From NCBI GenBank assembly GCA_964456625.1, contig CAYWBO010000036.1, forward strand, positions 1-27,876: 27,876 nt of DNA. Direction: 5' to 3'. Both the position numbers and the translations under genes were made by a program. Shown piece by piece: positions 1 through 7,463 of this stretch (positions are counted from its first letter, which is position 1; every line of letters starts with the position of its first letter). The notes beneath the pieces were generated by a model. It searched no databases. It was not told where the DNA came from and was given only the letters and a program-made list of their open reading frames with translations. Source of the DNA: Sulfidibacterium sp964456625. GTDB lineage: Bacteria > Bacteroidota > Bacteroidia > Bacteroidales > F082.

Positions 1-451
1 TTTCTTCTATGGCCCGGTTTAGAATGCGGATTCCGGTTTTCAGGTATTCCACTTCCTGCTGTTTTTGTGCAAGACGTTTTTCATTGATGACATAGCCCTG
101 AACAAGATAGTCTTTTAATCTTTGAGTGGCCCACTGGCGAAATCGGGTTCCCATCACCGAGTTAACACGATATCCAACGGAAATAATCATATCGAGATTG
201 AAATGATCAATGTTTCTGGACACCTTTCTTTTGCCTTCCTGGCGAACTATCCGGAATTTCCGGATAGTTGCCCCACGTATTAACTCCCCTGTCTTATAAA
301 TGTTTTGTATATGTTCGTTGATCGTCCTAACGTCTTTCTCAAACAGTTCAGCCATTTGAGCCTGTGTCAGCCAGACCGTATCTTCATCAAAACGAACCTG
401 GACTTCTGTTTGATTTTCCGATAGGTTGTATATTTCGATTTTACTTTCCAT
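1..451 (-). CDS. RhuM-family (COG3943-like) protein, 3' end outside the window
   Basis: I translated this by hand; about 150 codons are visible and the frame stays open to the window edge, so the C-terminus is missing. The N-terminus (MESKIEIYNLSENQTEVQVR) and the segments WLTQAQMAELFEKD, SRNIDHFNLDMIISVGYRVN and FRQWATQRLKDYLVQGYVI are typical of the RhuM virulence-protein family. This family is common on islands and often sits beside restriction or toxin systems. Its biochemical function is not established; the N-terminal part resembles a DNA-binding helix-turn-helix (TQAQMAELF) by inference. I chose the ATG at 451 because family members usually begin close to KIEIY; an in-frame ATG at 466 would add five residues. 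The coding sequence contains a perfect inverted repeat, listed separately. The family call is firm and the function is unknown. Confidence 0.85.
   Translation of the reverse strand, partial: MESKIEIYNLSENQTEVQVRFDEDTVWLTQAQMAELFEKDVRTINEHIQNIYKTGELIRGATIRKFRIVRQEGKRKVSRNIDHFNLDMIISVGYRVNSVMGTRFRQWATQRLKDYLVQGYVINEKRLAQKQQEVEYLKTGIRILNRAIEE
245..269. repeat. Perfect palindrome inside the RhuM gene
   Basis: The arm AACTATCCGGAA (245-256) is followed by one central T (257) and its exact reverse complement TTCCGGATAGTT (258-269). Read on the minus strand, the block spells eight codons, Thr-Ile-Arg-Lys-Phe-Arg-Ile-Val. It is long for a chance palindrome in coding sequence. Whether it is a protein-binding site, an RNA hairpin or a by-product of the conserved peptide cannot be told from one copy. 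Confidence 0.85.
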
Positions 452-543
452 GGGTGTTTTTCTCATTTGATACCAATGACAGGACTTTTACAATTCAAAG
501 ATAAATAATCTATTTTGTCGTCCCATCGGAACGATTTAATGTA

Positions 544-565
544 GTCCATGAATTCATTCATGGAC
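544..565. repeat. Inverted repeat, possible operator or weak terminator
   Basis: GTCCATGAA (544-552) and TTCATGGAC (557-565) are exact reverse complements around a 4-nt loop. On the plus strand an A/T-rich stretch follows, but no clean T-run, so a terminator is not convincing. The position between two divergent genes would suit an operator. Confidence 0.45.
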
Positions 566-727
566 AAAAATAATTTTGATTAATTGTTGGGTTATAATGA
601 CCCAATGCATTGCGTCATTACCGAAGTCAAAAATGTTTTATTGAGAACCAATTCCCATTTAACATAATTTAAAACTGATATCTTACCGAAAAGGTTTGCA
701 CCCGGATTTTCTTTGGTGAATAATTAC

Positions 728-735
728 TAAATTTG
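728..735 (+). promoter_or_regulatory. Bacteroidota-type -7 box ahead of the acyl-CoA gene cluster
   Basis: TAAATTTG matches TAnnTTTG, the -7 element of the Bacteroidota primary sigma factor. It lies 18 bases before the ATG at 754. TTTG at 712-715 and at 695-698 are the nearby -33 candidates, but neither has the ideal spacing, so only the -7 part is supported. Confidence 0.5.
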
Positions 736-753
736 GGCATCAAAAAATGAATA

Positions 754-1524
754 ATGGACAAGGTATTAGAAACAAAATTTGAGGAAGGAATTCTGTTGGT
801 GACCATCAACAGACCCCAGGCGATGAACGCGCTGAATACCAGGTTTTTTAATGAGCTCGATGAGCTGGTGGCTTCTGTGAAAAAGGATCCTGCGGTCAAT
901 CTGATGATGATTACAGGCTCGGGGAAAGCCTTCGTAGCAGGTGCGGATATCGCCGAAATGGTAAACAAAGATCAGGAAGAAGGAACGGCTTTTTCCCGGC
1001 TGGGACAAAACACTTTCAGGAGTCTGGAGGAACTGGATATCCCGGTGATTGCTGTCGTGAACGGATTCGCACTGGGCGGCGGCATGGAACTGACTATGGC
1101 TTGCGATTTCAGGATTGCCAGCAGCAAAGCCAAATTCGGGCAGCCAGAAGTAAACCTCGGCCTGATTCCCGGTTATGCCGGAACACAGCGACTCTCTCGT
1201 CTTACCAACATGGGCACTGCCCTGTATCTTTTAATGACGGCTGATATGATCACCGCAGAAGAAGCCCTGCGCATCGGTTTGGTGCAGAAAGTGGTGGAAC
1301 CGGAAGCGCTCATGGAAACCAGCATGGCCATCGCAAAGAACATCGTTTCCAAAGGCCCGCAGTCAGTCAGGAAACTGAAACGTGTGGTGCGTAAAGGTTA
1401 TGAAATGAGCCTGGAAGAAGGTTCAGAACTTGAGTCCGCTGAATTCGGTTCCCTGTTTGGTGACAATAGCGAAGGCCGCGAAGGGATGTCGGCTTTTCTG
1501 GAAAAGAGAAAACCAAACTGGTAG
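754..1524 (+). CDS. Enoyl-CoA hydratase/isomerase family protein (crotonase)
   Basis: This 256-residue protein has the usual length of a short-chain enoyl-CoA hydratase, which adds water to the trans-2 double bond of acyl-CoA esters in the cytoplasm. The crotonase signature is complete: AGADIAEM near residues 62-69 and ALGGGMEL near 106-113 form the oxyanion hole and CoA pocket, and FGQPEVNLG follows at about 128-136. Glu112 and Glu132 sit where the two catalytic glutamates of rat mitochondrial crotonase lie, so hydratase activity is likely rather than a divergent crotonase reaction. It is the first gene of a three-gene set with a 3-hydroxyacyl-CoA dehydrogenase 43 bases downstream and a thiolase after that. 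The set could run as beta-oxidation or, in reverse, towards butyryl/crotonyl-CoA; the chain length preferred is not visible. No acyl-CoA dehydrogenase is in the window. Confidence 0.93.
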   Translation: MDKVLETKFEEGILLVTINRPQAMNALNTRFFNELDELVASVKKDPAVNLMMITGSGKAFVAGADIAEMVNKDQEEGTAFSRLGQNTFRSLEELDIPVIAVVNGFALGGGMELTMACDFRIASSKAKFGQPEVNLGLIPGYAGTQRLSRLTNMGTALYLLMTADMITAEEALRIGLVQKVVEPEALMETSMAIAKNIVSKGPQSVRKLKRVVRKGYEMSLEEGSELESAEFGSLFGDNSEGREGMSAFLEKRKPNW

Positions 1525-1567
1525 CAATCTACAGTTAAAGAAATCATTTAATAAAAATTTATTCAAT

Positions 1568-2527
1568 ATGACATACGACGAAAGATTACAAAACGTTGCG
1601 GTTTTGGGCGCTGCCGGAAAAATGGGCAGCGGCATTCTGCTGCTGACAGCCGTAGAGATGGCCGACCGGGCACTTGAGCCGGAAAACAAAGGCAAGACTT
1701 TTGTTTTGAATGCCGTGGATGTGTCGGAAGAAGGCCTGGCCGGACTGATGGGTTATCTGCGGGTTCAGGTGCGGAAAATTGCTGAGAAAAAAGCCGTTTG
1801 GCTGCGCCAGATGTACGCCGACCGTGACGATCTTATCGAAAATTACGACATTATCGATGCTTATATTAATGATGTGCTGAACATCGTGCATCCCGTTACG
1901 GTGATGGAAGCTGCCAATAAAGCCCATCTGGTTTTCGAAGCAGTCAATGAGAACCGTGCACTGAAAGTGAAACTGCTCGGCGGGATCAAGCAAAACAATC
2001 CCAATGATGTCTGGTTCTTTACCAACACTTCCTCCGTACCGATCCATCTGATCGACGAAGAAGCCGGACTGGAAGGAAAAGTGATCGGTTTCCACTTTTA
2101 CAATCCCCCTGCCGTACAGAAGCTGGTGGAGTTGATCAAAACCGATAACACAAAGAAAGAGGTTGTTGAATTTGCTTTGCAATATGCCAAAAACCTGAAG
2201 AAAGTAGTGGTCCCCTCCAATGACTTTGCGGGATTTATCGGCAACGGACATTTTATGCGCGATGGTTTGCACGGCATCAAAGAAGCCGAAGAACTGGCCA
2301 AAGGCAAAAATATGCCGCTTTATAAGGCCATTTATATGGTCAATAAAGTAACACAGGATTATCTGGTGCGCCCGATGGGTATTTTCCAACTGATNNNNNN
2401 NNNNNNNNNNNNNNNNNNNNNNNNNNNNNNNNNNNNNNNNNNNNNNNNNNNNNNNNNNNNNNNNNNNNNNNNNNNNNNNNNNNNNNNNNNNNNNGCTTAC
2501 GGACCGATCAATAACTTTTTTGAATAA
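1568..2527 (+). CDS. 3-hydroxyacyl-CoA dehydrogenase, interrupted by an assembly gap
   Basis: This is an NAD-dependent 3-hydroxyacyl-CoA dehydrogenase that oxidises the product of the upstream hydratase. The N-terminus has the dinucleotide-binding motif VAVLGAAGKMGSGI (residues 10-23). GFHFYNPPAVQKLVELI holds His176 and Glu188, spaced 12 residues apart like the catalytic His-Glu dyad of the family. VFEAV at 122-126 is the other recognisable block. I start at 1568 because the Rossmann motif begins ten residues later; the open frame back to 1430 overlaps the hydratase gene and is not needed. Positions 2395-2494 are exactly 100 Ns, a common placeholder for a gap of unknown size. The join to the C-terminal residues AYGPINNFFE before the stop at 2525-2527 is therefore nominal, and the true length and intactness are unknown. 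The thiolase starts 11 bases after the stop. Confidence 0.85.
   Translation: MTYDERLQNVAVLGAAGKMGSGILLLTAVEMADRALEPENKGKTFVLNAVDVSEEGLAGLMGYLRVQVRKIAEKKAVWLRQMYADRDDLIENYDIIDAYINDVLNIVHPVTVMEAANKAHLVFEAVNENRALKVKLLGGIKQNNPNDVWFFTNTSSVPIHLIDEEAGLEGKVIGFHFYNPPAVQKLVELIKTDNTKKEVVEFALQYAKNLKKVVVPSNDFAGFIGNGHFMRDGLHGIKEAEELAKGKNMPLYKAIYMVNKVTQDYLVRPMGIFQLXXXXXXXXXXXXXXXXXXXXXXXXXXXXXXXXXXAYGPINNFFE
2395..2494. other. Assembly gap, 100 N
   Basis: One hundred consecutive undetermined bases lie inside the 3-hydroxyacyl-CoA dehydrogenase gene. The round number suggests a scaffold join, so the real distance may be very different. Both flanks fit the same gene, which argues that the join is broadly correct. 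Confidence 0.98.
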
Positions 2528-2538
2528 CACGCGGAATC

Positions 2539-3786
2539 ATGAAGAAATTAAGAAGAAAAGTATATATGACAGCCGGTTACAATACCATTTCTCTGGGAAC
2601 CGGCCGAAAAGAATTTAATCCAAGAAAACCCCGTCCGGGTATCGAGCATTACATCAAAGAAGCCGGACAAGGCGTGTTGAACCAAATCGGCGGTGCGCAG
2701 AATGTGGACGAGTCGGTGATTGGAAACTTCATGGCCAGCCGCTTTAATCGTCAGGGACATCTGGATGGCTTTATTCCTATGATCGATAAAGGTTTGGCCA
2801 TGAAGCCGGCCACACGTGTCGAAGGCGCCTGTGCTTCCGGTGGACTTTCGCTGGTAACGGGTATCCGGAATGTTCTTTCTGAAACTGCCGAAGTGAATCT
2901 GTCGCTGGGCTTTGAAGTGCAGAATACGGTAAAAGCCATTTACGGAGCTGATATTCTGGCATTAGCCGGATGGGCTGACAAGCGGAAAACAGGCCATGCG
3001 TATTTTTTTCCGGGACAGTTTAGCGATCGTGCAGGAGCTTATTATGAAAAATACGGTTACGAAAGAACCCGAAAAGGGATGGCTCGCTGGTATGCCAACG
3101 CCATTGAAAATGCTCGGCTCGACCCCACGGCACAGGAGTATCATAACACCAATTCTGATCCTTACGGGACGGCATTGAAAATGCAACCCAACGGAAAATT
3201 CTTTGTGGACCATCTGACGGTACTGGATTGTTCCAAAGTTTCCGACGGGGCTTCTGCCATTGCTATTTGCTCGGAAGAAGGGCTGAGGCGCATCGGCATC
3301 GAAAAGAAGAACGCAGTAGAAGTGATGGGCTTTGGACATGCCGTAAGAGATATTACCTCGCAGCCCACGGATTTGACGGAGCTGGAAACCATCAAATTCG
3401 CTGCTCACGAAGCCTTGAAAAATGCTGGAATTACCATTGACCAGGTGGGAACCATCGAAACACATGACTGTTTTTCCATAGCAGGAATTCTGGCTGTGGA
3501 AGCATTGGGCCTGGCTGCCAAAGGCGAAGGTGCCGATTACGTGGATGCAGGAAAAACTTCCAGAAGTTCGGAAATTCCTTTCAATACCACGGGCGGATTG
3601 ATTGGTTGGGGACACCCGACAGGCTGCACCGGTGTGCATCAGGCGGTGACCATCTGGCAGCAGCTGACCGGTAATGCCGGCAACGCACAGATCAAGATCA
3701 ATGAAAACCGTCCTTACGGACTTACCATCAATATGGGGGGTGATGATGTAACGGTCACCTCCATCGTATTTAAAAGAGGAGAATAG
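2539..3786 (+). CDS. Thiolase, SCP2-type acetyl-CoA acyltransferase
   Basis: This 415-residue cytoplasmic thiolase cleaves 3-ketoacyl-CoA with CoA, or condenses two acyl-CoAs in the reverse direction. Cys98 in EGACASGG is the expected nucleophile, His309 in the HDCF motif marks the SCP2-type thiolase branch, and GHPTGCTG carries His359 and the second active-site cysteine, Cys363. The glycine-rich C-terminal block NMGGDD is also present. The ATG at 2539 is used; an in-frame ATG at 2566 (TAGYNTISLG follows) is an equally plausible start because both lack a strong ribosome-binding site. It is the last gene of the acyl-CoA set and is followed within 20 bases by a strong hairpin terminator. The substrate range cannot be read from the sequence. 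Confidence 0.92.
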   Translation: MKKLRRKVYMTAGYNTISLGTGRKEFNPRKPRPGIEHYIKEAGQGVLNQIGGAQNVDESVIGNFMASRFNRQGHLDGFIPMIDKGLAMKPATRVEGACASGGLSLVTGIRNVLSETAEVNLSLGFEVQNTVKAIYGADILALAGWADKRKTGHAYFFPGQFSDRAGAYYEKYGYERTRKGMARWYANAIENARLDPTAQEYHNTNSDPYGTALKMQPNGKFFVDHLTVLDCSKVSDGASAIAICSEEGLRRIGIEKKNAVEVMGFGHAVRDITSQPTDLTELETIKFAAHEALKNAGITIDQVGTIETHDCFSIAGILAVEALGLAAKGEGADYVDAGKTSRSSEIPFNTTGGLIGWGHPTGCTGVHQAVTIWQQLTGNAGNAQIKINENRPYGLTINMGGDDVTVTSIVFKRGE

Positions 3787-3802
3787 AAATTCTTTATACC
3801 TG

Positions 3803-3847
3803 AAATACCGGTTGCCTTTGCAAAGGCAACCGGTATTTTTTTTATTT
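3803..3847 (+). terminator. Intrinsic terminator of the acyl-CoA gene cluster
   Basis: The arm AATACCGGTTGCCTTTG (3804-3820) is followed directly by its exact reverse complement (3821-3837), and a run of Ts with one A extends to 3847. It begins 17 bases after the thiolase stop codon. The GC-rich stem with a T-tract is a textbook rho-independent terminator. Confidence 0.92.
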
Positions 3848-3884
3848 TCGACCCGGTTTCAAAAATAATAATACGATAAAACCA

Positions 3885-4121
3885 ATGGAAGAACCTGTTA
3901 TTGTAGACAAACATTCGATGAAAATGGTTATGGAGCCGGGCACCTATTTGTGGTGTGCCTGTGGCCGCAGCAAGAATCAGCCGTTTTGTGATAAATCCCA
4001 TGTGGGGACCTCCTTTCGTCCTGTTAAAGTAGTTTTTGAAAAGCAGACTTTTGTCAAATGGTGCATGTGCAGACACAGTAAGGAAGGTCCTTTTTGCGAT
4101 AATACCCATCGGTTACTGTAA
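3885..4121 (+). CDS. Tandem CDGSH iron-sulfur domain protein
   Basis: This small 78-residue protein consists almost entirely of two CDGSH-type motifs: CACGRSKNQPFCDKSH (residues 24-39) and CMCRHSKEGPFCDNTH (60-75). Each supplies three cysteines and one histidine, the ligand set that holds a [2Fe-2S] cluster in mitoNEET-like proteins. The two-motif arrangement in one short chain resembles the CISD3/MiNT class and bacterial homologues. No signal peptide or membrane anchor is seen, so it should be cytosolic. Its role is unknown here; related proteins are linked to redox sensing or cluster transfer. It stands alone, 99 bases after the thiolase stop and beyond a terminator, so it is probably transcribed separately. 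The SUF operon begins about 1.8 kb downstream, which may be coincidence. Confidence 0.92.
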   Translation: MEEPVIVDKHSMKMVMEPGTYLWCACGRSKNQPFCDKSHVGTSFRPVKVVFEKQTFVKWCMCRHSKEGPFCDNTHRLL

Positions 4122-4340
4122 AAATTTCGAGACCATCCTTTCCTTTTTTCCGTTATGTTTTTAGAACAATCCATACCGGACACGAATCTTTCATTAGTAC
4201 ATAATAATCAGGCATTCAGTCGTTTTTAGAATAAATAGCGATTTTATGATAAGCTTGATTGGATTTTTTCGTGAATTTTGAGAAGTAATTCCCAATATGA
4301 GATATCTGGAATTATTTTACATAAAGTTCTAAGAATGAAA

Positions 4341-4355
4341 AAAAGTAGTACTTTT
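4341..4355. repeat. 15-bp palindrome upstream of the sigma-54 response regulator
   Basis: AAAAGTA (4341-4347), a central G, and TACTTTT (4349-4355) form perfect 7-bp arms. It lies 38 bases before the start codon of the regulator and could be an autoregulatory site. It is short and AT-rich, so chance is possible. Confidence 0.35.
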
Positions 4356-4393
4356 AATGTTAAGAACTGCCAGTATTATCTAAAAGATAGTTT

Positions 4394-5734
4394 ATGAGTG
4401 CCTTAAAAATTTTCGTGGTCGAAGATGATACCGTTTACGGTGAAGTGCTCAAACACCATTTATCATTAAACCCGGCCAACGAAGTTGTTTTATTCAGAAC
4501 AGGAAAAGAATGCCTGGATAACCTGCATCGAAAACCCGATCTTATTTCTTTGGATTACATGCTCCCTGACATATCAGGAAAGGAATGTCTGCAGAGAATA
4601 AAAGCCGATTATCCCGACCTTCCCGTGATCATTGTCTCAGGTCAGGAAGATGTGAAAACTGCCATTGACCTGCTCAGAGCAGGAGCCTACGACTATTTTG
4701 TAAAAGATCAGGATACCAAAGACCGTTTGTGGAATGCGGTCAACAAGATCAGCGATCACAAAAACCTGAACCAGGAACTGGAAGACCTGAAGCAGGAAGT
4801 AGAAAAGAAATATGCTTTCAGGAAAATCATCAAAGGCAGTAGTCCGGCTATTAAAAAGGTCTTCGACCTGATGGAACGGGCGCTGAAATCCAACATTACG
4901 GTGTCCATTACCGGAGAGACCGGAACTGGCAAGGAACTCGTGGCCAAAGCCATTCATTACAACTCTTCCCGGTCGAAAAAGCCCTTTATTGCCATCAATG
5001 TTTCGGCCATCCCGGATACGCTGATCGAAAGCGAACTTTTCGGATATGAAAAAGGCGCTTTTACCGGGGCGGATACCCGTAAAATTGGCAAGTTCGAGCT
5101 GGCGTCGGGAGGTACTCTGTTCCTGGATGAAATCGCCGATATGGACATAAACATGCAGGCCAAGCTGCTTCGTGTGCTACAGGAGAAAGAAATCAGCCGC
5201 CTGGGAGGTAACAAGGAAATTCCCGTAGATACAAGGCTGATTGTGGCCACCAACAAGGATCTCAGCCACCATGTGCATCAGGGAAAGTTCCGGCAGGATC
5301 TCTATTACCGGTTGCTGGGGCTCCCCATCATTTTACCGCCGCTAAGGACCCGGGGTAATGATATCCTGATCCTGGCTTCGTATTTTGCCGACGAGTTTGC
5401 TTTGGAAAATGGTATGGAAGTCAAAGAATTTACCACGGTGGCACAAGAAAAACTGATGAAATACGCATATCCTGGCAACGTCCGCGAGCTCCGTTCCATC
5501 ATAGAGCTTGCCGTGGTGATGTCCGACAAAAATACCATCGATGAGCAGCACATCAATTTCAGCTCCACCCATATGGTGACGGATTTTCTGGGGCAGGAGA
5601 GCACATTGGCCGAGTTTAACAAAAAGATTATTTTCTACTACCTGGAAAAATACGACGGAAACGTCGTGGAAGCAGCGAGAAAATTGGGCGTTGGCAAGTC
5701 CACTATTTACCGCATGTTAAAAAAGGAAAAATAG
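4394..5734 (+). CDS. Sigma-54-dependent response regulator, NtrC family
   Basis: This 446-residue regulator has three domains in the standard order. The receiver domain (about 1-120) has the acidic pocket Glu10-Asp11-Asp12, the phosphorylation site Asp54 in LDYMLPD, and Lys104. A short charged coiled-coil linker follows (about 120-140). The AAA+ sigma-54 interaction domain (about 145-375) has Walker A GETGTGKE (174-181), the sigma-54 contact loop GAFTGA (221-226), Walker B GTLFLDEI (240-247) and YPGNVREL with the sensor II arginine. The C-terminus is a Fis-type helix-turn-helix (VEAARKLGVGKSTIYRMLKK). It should activate RNA polymerase with sigma-54 at enhancer-like sites when phosphorylated. 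No histidine kinase gene is next to it, so it is an orphan in this window and its signal is unknown. Because GAFTGA and the ATPase motifs are intact, it is probably a working activator. Confidence 0.95.
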   Translation: MSALKIFVVEDDTVYGEVLKHHLSLNPANEVVLFRTGKECLDNLHRKPDLISLDYMLPDISGKECLQRIKADYPDLPVIIVSGQEDVKTAIDLLRAGAYDYFVKDQDTKDRLWNAVNKISDHKNLNQELEDLKQEVEKKYAFRKIIKGSSPAIKKVFDLMERALKSNITVSITGETGTGKELVAKAIHYNSSRSKKPFIAINVSAIPDTLIESELFGYEKGAFTGADTRKIGKFELASGGTLFLDEIADMDINMQAKLLRVLQEKEISRLGGNKEIPVDTRLIVATNKDLSHHVHQGKFRQDLYYRLLGLPIILPPLRTRGNDILILASYFADEFALENGMEVKEFTTVAQEKLMKYAYPGNVRELRSIIELAVVMSDKNTIDEQHINFSSTHMVTDFLGQESTLAEFNKKIIFYYLEKYDGNVVEAARKLGVGKSTIYRMLKKEK

Positions 5735-5803
5735 TTGTTGATTTTCCTCAAAAGTAAAGAACTCCCCGAAAGGGAACAGTTTGTCATTCCCCTCTTAAAA
5801 ATC

Positions 5804-5821
5804 CCACTTATTGTGGTTTTT
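5804..5821 (+). terminator. Weak candidate terminator after the response regulator
   Basis: CCAC (5804-5807) and GTGG (5813-5816) enclose a 5-nt loop and are followed by five Ts. Flanking A and T runs could extend the stem across a small bulge. The stem is short, so confidence is limited; it lies in the right place between the regulator and sufB. Confidence 0.35.
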
Positions 5822-5882
5822 GCAGCCGTTTGTTTGGACGCTATTTAGAAACCTGTAAAGTGAATAACGTCTGAATTTTTTG

Positions 5883-5890
5883 TACTTTTG
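5883..5890 (+). promoter_or_regulatory. -7 box of the SUF operon promoter
   Basis: TACTTTTG matches TAnnTTTG. Initiation a few bases downstream would give a 5' leader of about 30 nt before the sufB ATG at 5925. I see no good -33 TTTG at the usual distance, which suggests a helper activator or a weak upstream element. Confidence 0.55.
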
Positions 5891-5924
5891 TGGCCTAATT
5901 TGAAATTATTCTAAATAGTGAAAT

Positions 5925-7379
5925 ATGAGTGACAAGAAGAAGGAAAATATTGCTTTGGACGAGGTCACATCAGGTGAATATAAATACGGTTTTGTAACAA
6001 ATATTGATTCAGATCAGGCCCCCAAAGGCCTGTCGGAAGAGATCATCCGGTATATCTCGGAAAAGAAAAATGAGCCGGATTGGCTTTTGGAGTTTCGTTT
6101 AAAGGCCTACAGGAAGTGGCTTACGATGGAAGAACCCGAATGGGCTCATGTCCATCATCCGCCCATCAATTTTCAGGACATTATTTATTACTCCGCTCCG
6201 AAACAAAAAAAGAAGTTGAACAGCCTCGACGAAGTCGATCCCGAATTGCTACAGACGTTTGACAAGCTGGGGATTTCGCTCGAAGAGCAAAAACATCTGG
6301 CTGGTGTAGCTGTGGATGCAGTTATCGACAGTGTTTCCGTGAAGACCACTTTTCAGGATACATTGAAAAAACACGATATTATCTTTTGTTCCTTCAGTGA
6401 AGCGGTGCAGAATCACCCGGATCTGGTGAAAAAATATCTCGGATCGGTGGTGCCTTATACCGATAATTATTTTGCTGCTTTGAATTCGGCAGTCTTCACC
6501 GACGGTTCTTTCTGTTATATTCCGAAAGGAGTCCGTTGCCCTATTGAGCTTTCCACTTATTTCAGGATCAATGCTGCCAACACCGGACAGTTCGAGAGGA
6601 CGCTGATCATCGGGGACGATGAAAGTTATGTCAGCTACCTGGAAGGTTGTACGGCTCCCATGCGTGATGAAAATCAGCTGCATGCGGCTATCGTGGAACT
6701 TATCGCCCATGATAACGCTGAAATTAAATATTCCACCGTTCAGAACTGGTATCCGGGCGACAAAAATGGAAAAGGCGGGATTTACAATTTCGTTACCAAA
6801 CGCGGACTGTGCAAAGGCCATCATTCCAAGATCAGCTGGACGCAGGTGGAAACGGGTTCGGCCATAACATGGAAATATCCCAGTTGCATTTTGAGAGGCG
6901 ATTATTCAGTCGGGGAATTTTATTCCGTGGCGGTGACCAATCATTTTCAGCAGGCCGATACGGGAACCAAGATGCTGCACATCGGGAAAAATACCACCAG
7001 CACAATCATTTCCAAAGGGATTTCTGCAGGAAGGAGCAACAACAGCTATCGTGGGCTTGTGCGTGTGGCCAAGAATGCCAAGAATGCACGGAATTTTTCG
7101 CAGTGCGATTCATTGTTGCTGGGTGACAAATGCGGTGCGCACACATTTCCTTACATCAAAACGGGAAATCCCACCGCAATCGTGGAACACGAAGCCACCA
7201 CATCTAAGATATCCGACGACCAGCTGTTTTATTGCCAGCAGCGCGGTATCGATCTGGAAAAATCCATCGGCTTGATCGTGAACGGATATGCAAAGCAGGT
7301 GCTGAATAAGTTGCCGATGGAATTTGCCGTGGAGGCACAGAAACTTTTGGCGATCACGCTCGAAGGAAGCGTAGGATGA
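5925..7379 (+). CDS. sufB: Fe-S cluster assembly scaffold subunit SufB
   Basis: SufB is the core scaffold on which SufBC2D builds iron-sulfur clusters in the cytoplasm. The 484-residue length fits the family. The conserved C-terminal beta-helix core is clear: GVRCPIELSTYFRIN, EGCTAPMRDENQLH, YPSCILRGDYSVGEFYS, ISAGRSNNSYRGLV and LLLGDKCGAHTFPYI. Cys403 in GDKCGAHTFP corresponds to the cluster-binding Cys405 of E. coli SufB, so the active site is retained. It opens an operon with sufC 84 bases downstream, then sufD, sufS, sufE and a DUF59 gene, all on the same strand. Related SufD is a separate gene here, so this is the full SufBCD system and not the minimal SMS-type SufBC. No SufR-like regulator gene is adjacent. 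Confidence 0.97.
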   Translation: MSDKKKENIALDEVTSGEYKYGFVTNIDSDQAPKGLSEEIIRYISEKKNEPDWLLEFRLKAYRKWLTMEEPEWAHVHHPPINFQDIIYYSAPKQKKKLNSLDEVDPELLQTFDKLGISLEEQKHLAGVAVDAVIDSVSVKTTFQDTLKKHDIIFCSFSEAVQNHPDLVKKYLGSVVPYTDNYFAALNSAVFTDGSFCYIPKGVRCPIELSTYFRINAANTGQFERTLIIGDDESYVSYLEGCTAPMRDENQLHAAIVELIAHDNAEIKYSTVQNWYPGDKNGKGGIYNFVTKRGLCKGHHSKISWTQVETGSAITWKYPSCILRGDYSVGEFYSVAVTNHFQQADTGTKMLHIGKNTTSTIISKGISAGRSNNSYRGLVRVAKNAKNARNFSQCDSLLLGDKCGAHTFPYIKTGNPTAIVEHEATTSKISDDQLFYCQQRGIDLEKSIGLIVNGYAKQVLNKLPMEFAVEAQKLLAITLEGSVG

Positions 7380-7463
7380 TGATGAAAGCCAGAAGATAAA
7401 AAATAGAAAATAAAGTATAATTGAAAATATTTTCCCAGCGGGGGAAACACAGAAGTAAATAAC

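Larger units (their letters stand above)
467..753. other. Divergent intergenic region between the RhuM gene and the enoyl-CoA hydratase
   Basis: No credible coding sequence is seen here. The region contains an inverted repeat at 544-565 and a -7-type box at 728-735 facing the hydratase gene. The rest is AT-rich without further structure that I can support. Confidence 0.6.

Noticed and set aside
1430..1567. Upstream extension of the 3-hydroxyacyl-CoA dehydrogenase frame to 1430
   Set aside because: It overlaps the end of the enoyl-CoA hydratase gene, and the conserved Rossmann motif starts just after the ATG at 1568.
1586..2530. Long minus-strand frame of 314 codons opposite the 3-hydroxyacyl-CoA dehydrogenase
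   Set aside because: It crosses the 100-N gap, resembles no protein family I know, and lies wholly opposite a gene with clear motifs, so it is an antisense shadow.
2962..3639. 225-codon minus-strand frame opposite the thiolase
   Set aside because: No recognisable domain, and the sense strand has the complete thiolase active site.
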